64,000 bases of DNA from Pilasporangium apinafurcum (lineage: Eukaryota > Oomycota > Peronosporomycetes > Pythiales > Pythiaceae): contig BCKE01000013.1 of assembly GCA_001600495.1 (NCBI GenBank), positions 393,048 to 457,047 of the forward strand, written 5' to 3'. Shown in pieces: positions 21,240 to 31,819 of the stretch. The position numbers were made by a program, and so were the translations under genes. The notes under the pieces were generated by a model. That model was not told where the DNA came from. It saw nothing but the letters and a program-made list of their open reading frames with translations, and did not search any database. The stretch's first letter is position 1. Each line of letters starts with the position of its first letter.

Positions 21240-22302
21240 CCTTCTCTCTCCCTCTCTGTCGCTCTCTTCGTCTGTATAGGAAAGTTTGATGTAAAGGGGG
21301 AAAGTGGTTCCTTCAGCGAACTGAGTTAAATGGAAGTTTCTCTTCCTCTTTCTTCCGCTTCTTCTTGCACCTGTCTTCTTTTGCGCTTCTCTGGTTTTTT
21401 TGGCCAGTTGAAATCCTTTGATCGTACTTTATCGAAGAGAAACAGTAATATTCCATTAAGAATATAAGGTTTTATCCATCATTGGTCATAAAAATTGAGG
21501 TTTTTTCCAGCTAAACTTGGGATAGAGAGTTTTCAAGCCAAGCCGAGCCGTTTGTAATTTGATGGAAAAGACATTTATTCTTAATAGCGAGCTCAAATCG
21601 GCTCGTAATTTGAAAGATGGCTTCGATTTGGCCGCATCTAGCATGTTGGTCGCCATTGAAACGCGTGTGTGTGTGAGGAAGTGGGTGTGGTATGCATGTG
21701 AGATGAGGGAGATGTTGACGTTGACGTTGATAATGACAGTTTCCTAACCCAGGGGGTTTGATGATGCTCATCTGAAGTGGATGTGGATGATGTCTCTTAA
21801 CTATGTACCAATCGTCAGCGCCCATCCTCCAAAGCACACCAACTGCCGTATCTGTGGTAATCCATAAACAATAACAAAAGATCGCGAATGTAGAATTGGC
21901 ATATGCTACCTCATTCTCTATCTAATGCTCAGAGCGTTTGTGATAATAATGTCATAGTGATAATCACATGGTCGAAATTGTAATGGTGATTGCATGAGAC
22001 TATCAGAGAAATGACATATTTGTATGTATTTTTAGACTATCATGTGTTATTGATTGCAATAAATCTGGAATGAATGCTTTGGGAAATTGAAAAGATTTGG
22101 TAGCAGTAGTGGCACTGGGATAATACTTATGCCAATACAATTGTTGCTTGTACATGTTGCCAACGATGGTGCCGTTGAACTATCCACCTGTGAGTGCATG
22201 GAGCGACTCTATCAGCTGCTGCTTCCACAAACGTATCAACACCGGTAGGACTATTCAGCACCATCAATGGATGCGAATTGATCGCTGGATTTTGACGAAA
22301 TG
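21240..22302. other. Intergenic region
   Basis: About 1 kb between the divergent zinc-finger gene and the TBC pseudogene. The first 150 bases are pyrimidine rich (CTCTCTCCCTCTCTG, CTTCCTCTTTCTTCCGCTTC), as expected of the complement of a 5' leader. Beyond 21430 the sequence is AT rich. No convincing coding sequence is seen. Confidence 0.35.
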
Positions 22303-22845
22303 CAGCTGCTGTCCTATAAAGGCGTTGATGCCACATTGCGTTCATTGGTTTGGAGGCTACTACTCGGTATTTTGGATGAACACCCTTGGTAATGGATTGC
22401 GATCTTGCAGAAAAATACAGGAAATATGCAAACTACTAGTCCGAAGTATTTGGTGTTGGGATCTCAGCACCACTAATCTTACAGGGAGATGAGGTGTGTG
22501 GTAATCACGAATGGAGAAGACAAGTTACAGCGTGACATGTCGCTCATAAAGAAGATTGATCCTGTGTGTATCGCATGCGATAAAACTCCATCGAGTTAAC
22601 ATCAGATTTTTAGTTTCCGTTGGTACATGGGAGAATTCCTGGTGAATGGTGTCCAAGGCATTTGAGACTCATTGTTGGCAAACTCAAAGCGCTTCCGCTT
22701 TCTGTATTACATTCATTGTATGCTAATTCGATCACAACGAGCATTGTTGCTTCAAGAATGATTTTATAGTTGCCTCGAGGTGCTGCAAGCCTTACCAAAT
22801 GTGGTTCTCGAGTGAGTGCTCGAAGCAGCCGAGAAAATGCAAGAT
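22303..22845 (+). pseudogene. TBC-domain (Rab-GAP, TBC1D13-like) pseudogene
   Basis: At 22303-22371 one frame reads GVDATLRSLVWRLLLGILDE, the conserved first motif of TBC Rab-GTPase-activating domains (G-x-P-x-x-R-x-x-x-W). At 22613-22845 another stretch in a single frame reads FRWYMGEFLVNGVQGI, a stop, DSLLANSKRFRFLYYIHCML, then LLLQE, a stop, and FYSCLEVLQALPNVVLE, a stop, and VLEAAEKM. This matches the end of the TBC domain in the TBC1D13 branch. The central part with the catalytic Arg and Gln fingers is missing or unrecognisable, and three stops lie in the C-terminal part. It is a dead, internally deleted copy. Confidence 0.75.
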
Positions 22846-23038
22846 AAAGATTGGAATCTTTTTATCAAAACCGCATCGAATCATTTGCTTCTGATGGGGA
22901 ATAAAACGTGATTCCACTAAATAAATATACCTAATAAAGAAAAATAAATCCAAATAAAAAACTATATACGAGACTTTTAACCGGAATGAGTGCTTGATGG
23001 GAGCGCTCATCATTTTGCTGCTTACCTACGACTACAAA

Positions 23039-24492
23039 ATGCAGGAAAAGGAGCCGCATTTCATCCTTTATTTTGATGTGAACAAGGTGTGTGAACGACT
23101 CCGTACTATGCCTATATGTACATTAACTTAGTAGTTGGACATGACTTTGGTTCTGACTTGTTTCGTTTGTATGGGTTCTGGTGGTGAAATGCTACTGTTT
23201 AGACAATAATCATGCACGACCCTGTGCAGGGGAAAGATCTACCGCATATCCTTAACGACCTGCTGACAGAACGAGCGTATGGGAGAGTGGTTGTGGGAGA
23301 AAATGGTGAAGAGAAATGGGTCTGGAACGGCGAGCCTGCGGTCCAGCGTGATGGAGGCATTGTGTCTGCCGCGGAAGCAGCGCCAGATGTGTCTTACGGC
23401 AACTTTCTACGAGCCAAAGTACGTGTGATGCTGGTATTACAATGATTTAAGTGGATTCATGTTAATAAATGGCTTTATTTGAAACGAAATGCATTACAGT
23501 TCCCTATGTCTGAAGACCTTCTGGTAGCCAAGGATAACAAGAAGATGCGGAAAATCTACCGACAAGATTTTACATCACATGGCCACCCAGGTGAAGCATT
23601 GGCAAAGGAACACAAAGCACTGCTTGATCAATTGCGAATGCCACCTGAAGCGGAGAAAAATCAAGAGCAGCGCTTACAAGCTGGTCTCGATGCTTCTCCA
23701 CATTATTTTCTGTTGCCTGCGTTCCTTCGGTTTGTGCAGTATCTTCACGACAGAGGCTCCAAATTTAACCTCATCTTTCGCACGTTTGGTGATGACTTGA
23801 CGCGCATTGCAAAGGAATTCAATTGTTTCTGCGAGGGTAATCACCCTATTTTCCAAGCGTTGCAAAGTGATGGCCATGCTCGTTCCACAATGGATGGAAA
23901 TGACGGTGGAGTCGATCGACGCCTGCACTTAGTGCGCGAGGATTCTTCGTCTGAACACTTTAAAGGTCATCACTTTGGGACGTTTGTCCGCTCGGACAAC
24001 CTCACAGCGTTGGTTATGGGCACATTTCAACAGCCAAAAGAAGTGCCAACAGGCGATAGTTTAAAGCTGTTGGAAACATTTTATGCAGACCCCAATCTCC
24101 AAATAATCAATGGTATCCCTTCGATCCACGAGTTCCTCACTCACAGATGGAGAGCAACGCAGACGACCTTGGCGATCCGCGATTTTTATCCCTATTGGTT
24201 CCAGAAATGTGAAGATCCGCGTGCCGGTAAACTGTTGACACTCGATCCAGACGACCACGACGTGCATTCGCTGTTTTTTGACGATAACCTTTTCGTTCAT
24301 GAACCACATATCGTTGATGCGCGCAACGTTCGGGATGAAAATGCGATCGTGACCTACGAAAGCGTTAAAGATGTGCATTTGATGCGTGTGGAACCGCTGG
24401 ATGTGATTCTAAATGATGACTATTTCATCCAGCGTCTCCACAAATTGCAGCAAAAAATAAGCAGCGTGGAAGAAAAAAACAATATTCAATAA
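23039..24492 (+). CDS. HAD-like hydrolase, conserved hypothetical
   Basis: Three exons, 23039-23086, 23203-23418 and 23500-24492, join in phase 0 (418 residues). The N-terminus gives a hydrophobic strand followed by DVNKT (ILYFDVNKTIIMHDP), resembling HAD motif I with Asn in place of the second Asp. NLIFRTFGDDL could be motif II and SLFFDDNLF motif IV. The order and spacing fit a haloacid-dehalogenase fold, as phosphatase or phosphotransferase, but no substrate can be named. The first exon is only 16 codons. It is convergent with PPIL4; the stops are about 60 bases apart. Confidence 0.6.
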
Positions 24493-24551
24493 GTTCAATA
24501 GACATAGAAGAATGATACCTTTTTTGTTTGCAGAAAATCACTTAGGTAATC

Positions 24552-26072
24552 TCAGCGTCTCTCTCGCCGACGATGATTATCACGGTCTCGACTTCGACTG
24601 CTGCTACGCTTCCTGCTACTGTGAGGATGATGACGACTACTACCACTGCCATTACTACTACGGCTTCCTTTGCGATTCTCATCCCGATCTCGACTACGAC
24701 TGCGCTCATTCCGACGATTCCGCTCTCTCTCTCGACTGGAACTACGTTTTCGCCTCGATCGACCTCCATCCCGACTACGACTTCGACTGGATTTTTTGTT
24801 ACGATCTCTCCGTTCTGGTGAAGTTTTCCTGTGCTTTCGCTGTCGATCATGATCGTCGTACTCACGCTCGCGGTGGCTCAGTTTCGAGTCTTCATTACCA
24901 CTGCGACGATGCCGACGATGTGGTTGTTCGACTGGTTCGTCCACCAGATCATACTTGTCTGCATCACGACGGGTGTGTGTTTTCAACCTCAGGTTCCCAT
25001 CGCCAAATTCTCGACGATTGCTCTTCTTTTTTTCGCTTGCGTAGGGATCACCATCACCCTTCGAATGTTTCTCCCACGGCCGACGTGCAAATTTATTCCA
25101 AAGTTTGGCCACAGACTGTGAAAAGTCTACTTTAATCCGTCGATCGTCCAGCAACACATTATTCATTTTGAAATACGCTTCTTCGCAATGTTTCTTGTCT
25201 GTAAACTCGATAAATGCATAGCAAAGCGAATCGCCGGTCTTATAATCACGAATAACCTCACTCTTGCACGGCCCAAACCGACAAAACGCCATATCCAGAT
25301 CACTGCTCTCGGTCACGGGATTCAACTTGCACACAAAAAGCACTTCTTCGGGCGGTTTCACATCAGCATCGGGAATGTCGCCAATCATTTCCAGCACCAC
25401 GGCGCGCGATTTTGCCTCTTTATCACGCACACTCTGCTCAATCTCCTGTTCTGTTCTCCCTTCATACTCATCCAATGGTTCGCCATACGCCAACCGCGTC
25501 TCCACTGCTTCTTCTTCAGGTCGCTCTCGTTGTGGTGATTCTGGTGGCACTACTAGCAGATCTGGATCCGGAAACGGGTCATCTAGGATATATGTGTGTT
25601 TGATACGGACATCCTGGTACGGGCGGTGCTCATCATCCACGAACAGCGCGTTGATCTGGTCCAACACGTCCATACCCTCTGCCACTTCACCAAAGATGGT
25701 GTGCTTGCCATCCAAGTATTCGAGTTCGTCTCCACGGGTAGTGATATAAAATTGCGAGCCGTTTAGATTCGGTCCCGCACTTGCCATGCCGAGCAAACCT
25801 TTCTTGTCATGCTTTAATTGCGGACGAATCTCGTCCTCGAAATGCATGGCTTGGTCGCCATATAATTGACGATAGACTGATTTCCCACCTTTGCCCGTGC
25901 CCGTTGGATCACCTGTTTGTACCATGAAATTCTCCTGCACGTTGAAGAACAAGCAGCCATTGTAGTACTTGATCTTGCAAAGTTTGAGGAAATTCTTCGT
26001 TGCCAACGGGCATTCGTCCACGTAGAGATCAACGACGAGTTCCCCCACCGACGTCTCAATGAGCACCGACAT
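24552..26072 (-). CDS. PPIL4: PPIL4-type cyclophilin with RRM and SR-rich tail
   Basis: Intronless, 506 residues. Residues 1-165 form a cyclophilin domain ([47 protein letters not shown]). Residues 240-320 form an RRM ([12 protein letters not shown], then CYAFIEF). The C-terminus is Arg/Ser/Asp/His rich. This is the PPIL4 arrangement, a nuclear peptidyl-prolyl isomerase associated with the spliceosome. In the catalytic stretch the usual FHR motif reads [13 protein letters not shown], so the catalytic Arg is Gln here; PPIL4-like and other nuclear cyclophilins often deviate at this site, so activity may be low. Confidence 0.88.
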   Translation of the reverse strand: MSVLIETSVGELVVDLYVDECPLATKNFLKLCKIKYYNGCLFFNVQENFMVQTGDPTGTGKGGKSVYRQLYGDQAMHFEDEIRPQLKHDKKGLLGMASAGPNLNGSQFYITTRGDELEYLDGKHTIFGEVAEGMDVLDQINALFVDDEHRPYQDVRIKHTYILDDPFPDPDLLVVPPESPQRERPEEEAVETRLAYGEPLDEYEGRTEQEIEQSVRDKEAKSRAVVLEMIGDIPDADVKPPEEVLFVCKLNPVTESSDLDMAFCRFGPCKSEVIRDYKTGDSLCYAFIEFTDKKHCEEAYFKMNNVLLDDRRIKVDFSQSVAKLWNKFARRPWEKHSKGDGDPYASEKKKSNRREFGDGNLRLKTHTRRDADKYDLVDEPVEQPHRRHRRSGNEDSKLSHREREYDDHDRQRKHRKTSPERRDRNKKSSRSRSRDGGRSRRKRSSSRERERNRRNERSRSRDRDENRKGSRSSNGSGSSRHHPHSSRKRSSSRSRDRDNHRRRERR

Positions 26073-26326
26073 TAGTGTGTTTGCACTTTCAAAATGAAGA
26101 AGAGGCTATGAGCTGCTCAGTAAAAATCATTTTTATTGGATAAAAAGATCCATTTTTTAACTTATACAGAGAAATAGATATTTTTTATTGGATAAAATTA
26201 AAATATTGAAATAACAAACGTTAGTTATTTTCATTTTGGCGTTTGTTTTGGGTGGTTTGTTTTGTGCGAGCACACAATAGGGAAACAACCAAAAGCTCAC
26301 ACAAGCACAAGTACGAAGTTGTGATC
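26073..26326. promoter_or_regulatory. Bidirectional promoter between PPIL4 and CDC73
   Basis: Only 254 bases separate the two divergent start codons. The region is strongly AT rich and holds two direct copies of ATTGGATAAA (26135-26144 and 26187-26196), each preceded by a T run. ATTGG is the reverse of a CCAAT box, so NF-Y-type binding is plausible. The same motif recurs in the divergent promoter at 34823-34832. Confidence 0.55.
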
Positions 26327-28055
26327 ATGGAAGCGCTCGAGGCGCTCCGTGCGCATCTGATCAAAGGGAAAACCGCAAAAGTGGACGGAGACAACCTCAT
26401 ATTCACAGACTTGAATGGCGAAGAGTTGAAGCGATTCCCGAAGCACACGCCCACGGCCTACCACTCAAAGAACGCCGACAAGTGCTATGATCTCTTGGCG
26501 GTCTATACGTGCTACAAGTACGCGAGTCTCACATTTAGCGACTATGTCATGAAATGTCGGTCGGAAAAGGCGACAATGGTGTCTACGGTCGATAAGAAAG
26601 AGCTTATCGCGTATCTGAAGGGCGATATTGAGACCTCGGCGCAGATTCATGCCGAAGGAGAAGCAGGGAAAGAAGGTAGTGGTGGTAGTAGTGCGAAAAA
26701 AGCAGGAGGTGACGACGCCAATGGCAATGTGAGAAAAGAATCGACACAGACAGCCAAAAGACCATCGGAGGATGTGGCAAATGCGAAAAAACGCAAGCTT
26801 TCGTCTGATGGTGCGATTCACCCACGTGATAAAGAGCATAAACGGTAAGGAGTTACCGTGGATCTACTGCTACGTTTAGGATAGGATGATCCTTGAACGA
26901 CTGATGGTGTGTTTATTATTTGTTTACTCATAGCGATAATCAAAGCACGATCTCGGAAGTCTCCTCGTCAGGTGATACTGTAATGAAGCGGATTCTGGAG
27001 AAAGAACAAGTGTTTCGGAATCGTACAACAGTGCTCAACTCTAGTAGCAAGAAGACGTTTGAGAATGTGCTAAAAATGGTGGAGCTTGTGAATGCTGAAA
27101 CGAAAGAGAAGATCGAAAAGGCATCGAAGGCGTCATTGCTAGCACCAGTGACGGCACGAAAGGAGCAGATACCATTGAGCCGACTTATGCGAGAAAAAAT
27201 CCATGGTAAGCTGATATATAACCTAGCCATTTTACTTCACATTTGCATGCAACAAGAGAACGTACTGATTGAATTTTGATGTACAATTTGAATCAGGTAC
27301 TCCAATCATTGTCGTCCCTGCGGGGTTTTCGGATTTGTTTACGATGCTAAATGCCAAAGATTTCCTAGAAGATGGAGTGTAAGTTTACTCGTCGGTATTC
27401 GTGCTTACGGATACAAAAGCGTAACATTATTGCTGTAATCCAATTGCAGCTATATTTCAAACATGCAGAAGAAGGCCGAAGGATGTCGTAAAGCTCAGTC
27501 ATTTACTGTCACACATGAAGAAGACGGCGAGGTATATACGTTTAAGGTGGTGGACAATGTGAGCCGTTTCCGAGACAAAGACTGGTGCGTATCATCGCGA
27601 CGGTATACTTCCTATACTATGACGTATTTTATTGCTAAGACCTTGGTATTGCTTCACTAGGCGGTGTGTTGTTGGCGTCATCGTTTCTGGTCAAACCTGG
27701 CAGTTCAAGGGATGGAAGTGGAAATTTCCCTTGGAAGTCTTTAAGAAAGGTAGCCAAACGACGATTTGCTGTTGACCATAAGGTACAATACTCACATATA
27801 CGGTTTGTAGTGTGCGGTGTGTATATCTACAATCAAGGATCACAACTCAACGAAGAAATTAAGCAATGGGATGTCAAGATTCTAATGGTACGTATTGAGA
27901 CCGTGCAGCTAGCTGTGTATCGTATATTAAGCTCACGACTTGGATTTCTCGCATGATACGCGTAGATTCATCCGGACAAGCGGCATTTGGATAAAGTTGC
28001 AGCCAAAGAGTTTTGGCGCTACTTGTTTGCTTTCATTAAGTTGAAGCTGCAGTAG
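26327..28055 (+). CDS. CDC73: CDC73/parafibromin, Paf1 complex subunit
   Basis: Seven exons join in phase by canonical splice sites. Exon 1 starts MEALEALRAHL. The conserved C-terminal Ras-like domain is spread over the later exons: TPIIVVPAGFSDLFTMLNAK, then FRDKDW, then VVGVIVSGQTWQFKGWKWKF, then EIKQWDVKILM and IHPDKRHLDKVAAKEFW, ending at TAG 28055. CDC73 is part of the Paf1 complex, which travels with RNA polymerase II and promotes elongation-linked histone modification. The middle is Lys/Ser rich with a likely nuclear signal (AKKRKLSS). It is shorter than the animal protein in the linker. Confidence 0.88.
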
Positions 28056-28886
28056 GTGATTGGATCATGTATGACCATGACTGGCATAATGGGATAACAG
28101 ACGAATATTCAACCGAACAGCAGATAGTACAGATAGCGGTGTGAGTCCGGAAAGCAATGGATATTTTGATGAGCAATTTATATTGTTCTGTGCGCAGCAT
28201 CCCTCCGCCTAGGTAATTGGTTCCACTCTGTCGAGTTTCTTTTTCTCTTTATGTCATGAAAACCCCAATATATCATTTCCAAACCGTTCCTAGAGGTAAG
28301 GACTTGTATTCTCTTCTAATGTCCCAGATGAACTCTTCTGAATAACAAAATATTGTGGTGTTGCCATGTATCTGACCACTTTCCAAGATTAAAATTCCAC
28401 GAGATGGATACGGAGGATCGGAATACAAATGAAACACTGAAAAACAATTACATCGGTTACAACACTCTCAATTAAAGCTCGCAATTAATGCCTACAAAAT
28501 TGAGCGTCCGTTGGCAAAGTGTGCTTAATAAAGCATTGTTAGCGAAACTCAACCGTGTTGTACAGCGAGTGAAGTAACCAGCCGGAGTTTATTCGAATCG
28601 ACGCAATTAGTAACAGCCGACGGAGCCAGATTGTAGTGTAAGGTCGTGAGCGAAGAAAGCGCCGTTCGCTTGTCACTGGTGTCTGGTGCTGGTTGAGGGT
28701 TTTGTGTCCACGCATAATAACTGAAAACGGAGCCACGCGGGGAGCAAGAAGAGACAGACACGCACAAGCACGAGAACCAAAGTGGCGCTCCGAAATCGAA
28801 AGAGGAATCACAGTGAACAATTGGTTGCAGTGACGACTGATAGTGAAAAACTTGAGAATAAGACTAATAATCAACAGGAACAGAGT
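28056..28886. other. Intergenic region
   Basis: About 830 bases. No gene is recognised. The region from 28782 to 28886 is open in the frame of the downstream cyclase but contains no ATG, so it is either 5' UTR or the end of an unrecognised first exon. Confidence 0.35.
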
Positions 28887-31511
28887 ATGCCTGCAAGTTC
28901 AGCTAGTAGTGCCAGTAACATTTCGAAAGCTACGATTTCGAAGCATGTCAACGGGATTGCACCAGGGAAGTCGGCAGGTGGTCCAGCGCCTTTACTGAAA
29001 AGCGGAACTATACAGCAACTCTCCAGTGGCAAGTCATTCAACAAAGTTGCCCCGGATGATTTGGTTTTGCCCCCGCCCAAGACACGAAAGGAGAAAGTGC
29101 TCGCTTTTTTAGAGAACAAATTTGTGAGCGCGTTCTTGTCAATATGTACTATATTCGCTTTGTTTGGGGATGATATTCGTGTGGCATTTTGTTCAAAAGA
29201 CGCCGACATGACGGTCTACAACATTTTGTTTGCGACGTTCATCTTTTTTTCGTTGGAACTGATGCTGAGTGTGTACGCCCGCCCTAATTATTTCAATCAC
29301 GGATTGGGTTTTACGTTCTATTTGGACACCATCTCTACATTGTCAGTGATTCCCGATATCAATTGGATTTGGTCGCACGTTATTGGTACTACAACGAGCA
29401 CATCCGCTAGTGCTGCTGCATTGAAAGCTGGCCGTGCATCACGAGCAGGTACGAAAGCGGGGCGAATCGTGCGCCTCGTGCGATTATTTCGAATGCTTCG
29501 AATTCTTCGCGTTCTAAAGAAAAACAAGAATGCGGAGGTTAAAGTAGTGGAAATTTCCGAACCATCCAAAATTGGCAAAGTGCTGACTGAGAAAACTACG
29601 CGGCGCTTGATCATTTTAGTGCTGCTGATCATTATCGTCTCTCCAATCATTGATGGCACCGTTGACCAGACGCAAGACGATTATCAGACCTACCAATTCG
29701 AACGTCTGCATCGGTACACACAGGACTACAATCAAACGGGGAGAATTACGAAAGCGCATCTACGGAAAATGGTGGAGGAATACACACGAGATTGCAGTGG
29801 ATTGATTGTGACAATGTATTTAGCGAATGTCGATAATGCGACGCTCAGTACCTGGCTGTCGGAGGTGAAATTTCAAAAGCTCAACAGTGATGGGGAGTGG
29901 TTGGTCTCCTCTTCATACTCGCTAACTAAAAATCCGAAGAACGACTGGACCGCAAAGAAGTACTTACTCGCCAATCCTTCGTCCAAGTATCGTTCCACGG
30001 AGTACACAACGATCGAAAATTTGGGTTGTTATATCGACAATAAATGTACAGATTGTGACGATAATCGTTCGACCTCGGCATGTCACTCTTACGTCGCGTA
30101 CGATATCTCTGGCTACACGAAGAGTGCAGCTAAACTGAATATTGGCAAGACAGTGGTGGTGATGATCTGCTTTGGCGTGTCGATCTTCGTACTCACAAAG
30201 GATGCAGAGACGATGGTCATCGGTCCCATTGAGCGTATGATGCGGCTGGTGAGCCAACTGGCGCAAAACCCACTTGGTGCAACAGAAACAAAGCGGGAAA
30301 TCTACGAACGAGATGCCGGTAGAGACGATTACGAAACCAAGATGCTCGAGGATACGTTGGGCAAGATTGGTCGGCTATTGCAGGTCGGCTTTGGAGCGGC
30401 AGGGACAGAGATTATTGCGAAAAATATGGGAGGCACAGGTGAACTGGATGTGATGATCCCTGGCAAGAAGATTACGTCGATCTTTGGGTTTGGAATTATT
30501 GAGCATTTCACTGAGACGTGTAGTATCTTAGAAGAGGATGTCATCACATACATCAATACCATCGCAGAAATCGTGCATGGCGATGCCAAGGTGTTCCATG
30601 GAGCGGCTAATAAGAACATTGGCTCGGCGTTTCTGCTGGCGTGGAAGATTTGTGATGGCGCATTACCAGGGATGCGAGACCCGCGTGACCCAGCGGACAA
30701 ACCGCGCATGGACATAGCTGAGAAGCTGAAGCGACGGGAAGGCATTTATGTGCACAGCACAGGATCTGGAACTGTAGTACGGCGTGTGACACCCACAGAG
30801 CTTGTCGATAGCGCATTGACAGCAGTGTTGAAAATGCGCGTCGATATCCACAATGGTAATCATCAAGGAGTATTGCACAAGTACTGCACCAACAGGAAGT
30901 TGATCACGGCGTTTGAAGACTTTGAGGTACATCTCGGATTTGGATTACATATCGGATGGGCCATTGAAGGCGCCATCGGCTCAAAGTACAAAATCGATGC
31001 ATCGTATCTGTCGCCAAATGTCAATATGGCTGCTCGACTGGAAGCCGCAACGGGGCAGTTTGATGTGCCCATGCTCATCTCCGAGTGGTTTGTGGACGAA
31101 CTTTCGCCTGATGCCCGCCGCTTTTGTCGTAAAATCGACCGTGTTGCCGTAAAAGGCAGCGAGATTCCCATGGATCTCTGGACGTTCGACATTGGCCACT
31201 ACCCTGCCGAGGGTGTTTGTCCGAAAGTTGGATCAGATGGAGTGCAGAAACCCGTCGAATTTGGTCAGGATCCAATTTACAAAACACTGCAAGAAGGTAT
31301 CCCACAGGCGTTCTTTGAAAATTTCCATGAGGGCATTGGCGCATATTTCGGCGGCAAATGGGATCACGCGAATGAGAAATTGACTGCTGCCAACCTTATT
31401 TGGGAAGATGGACCGACAAAAGTCGTGCTCAAAGTCATGGAAACGGAGAGTAATGGCACTTTTGTGGCACCGACGTGGTGGAAAGGATACCGTCAACTCA
31501 CTGAGAAATAG
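28887..31511 (+). CDS. Voltage-sensor membrane protein fused to a degenerate class III nucleotidyl cyclase domain
   Basis: About 874 residues from ATG 28887. After a Ser-rich N-terminus come four helices resembling an ion-channel voltage sensor, the last with regularly spaced arginines (RIVRLVRLFRMLRILRVLKK). A fifth helix (IILVLLIIIVSPII), a roughly 170-residue likely extracellular region with paired cysteines (CYIDNKCTDCDD), and a sixth helix (VVVMICFGVSIFVL) follow. The C-terminal third is a class III cyclase homology domain. Both metal-binding aspartates look replaced: FGIIEHFT in place of F-x-D-I-x-x-F-T, and NIGSAFL in place of IGDAFL. The transition-state region NVNMAARLE is kept. Catalysis is therefore doubtful. 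Confidence 0.78.
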   Translation: MPASSASSASNISKATISKHVNGIAPGKSAGGPAPLLKSGTIQQLSSGKSFNKVAPDDLVLPPPKTRKEKVLAFLENKFVSAFLSICTIFALFGDDIRVAFCSKDADMTVYNILFATFIFFSLELMLSVYARPNYFNHGLGFTFYLDTISTLSVIPDINWIWSHVIGTTTSTSASAAALKAGRASRAGTKAGRIVRLVRLFRMLRILRVLKKNKNAEVKVVEISEPSKIGKVLTEKTTRRLIILVLLIIIVSPIIDGTVDQTQDDYQTYQFERLHRYTQDYNQTGRITKAHLRKMVEEYTRDCSGLIVTMYLANVDNATLSTWLSEVKFQKLNSDGEWLVSSSYSLTKNPKNDWTAKKYLLANPSSKYRSTEYTTIENLGCYIDNKCTDCDDNRSTSACHSYVAYDISGYTKSAAKLNIGKTVVVMICFGVSIFVLTKDAETMVIGPIERMMRLVSQLAQNPLGATETKREIYERDAGRDDYETKMLEDTLGKIGRLLQVGFGAAGTEIIAKNMGGTGELDVMIPGKKITSIFGFGIIEHFTETCSILEEDVITYINTIAEIVHGDAKVFHGAANKNIGSAFLLAWKICDGALPGMRDPRDPADKPRMDIAEKLKRREGIYVHSTGSGTVVRRVTPTELVDSALTAVLKMRVDIHNGNHQGVLHKYCTNRKLITAFEDFEVHLGFGLHIGWAIEGAIGSKYKIDASYLSPNVNMAARLEAATGQFDVPMLISEWFVDELSPDARRFCRKIDRVAVKGSEIPMDLWTFDIGHYPAEGVCPKVGSDGVQKPVEFGQDPIYKTLQEGIPQAFFENFHEGIGAYFGGKWDHANEKLTAANLIWEDGPTKVVLKVMETESNGTFVAPTWWKGYRQLTEK

Positions 31512-31819
31512 GCAAGACGCGGTGCAGGTGGTGAGATTTGTTCCAGTCGAATGGAGTGAATGGCAACACGTAATGAGCAACTATCAACAACTTACCACAA
31601 TTGCCACTGATGAAGTTCATCCTTGGTCAGTATCTGGTACTTTGACACAACGGACTCTAACTGTTCCGTTGATGATGATACGGTCGAGCCTCATAGCTAA
31701 CTCCTTTGTCCGATTTCTTTCATCAGTTCTGGTTTTGTGTACCATAAATTATCTTTACATGCATTTCCTTCCACACATTAGATAGATGCCTTATCAAATG
31801 TAATCTGAGATATCACGAT
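31512..31819. other. Convergent intergenic region
   Basis: About 310 bases between two convergent stop codons, presumably holding the 3' UTRs and polyadenylation signals of both genes. AT rich, no coding signal. Confidence 0.35.

Noticed and set aside
24512-25135. 207-codon plus-strand frame rich in Asp, His, Tyr and Cys
   Set aside because: Antisense to the Arg/Ser-rich tail of PPIL4; its odd composition follows from the complement of RS codons.
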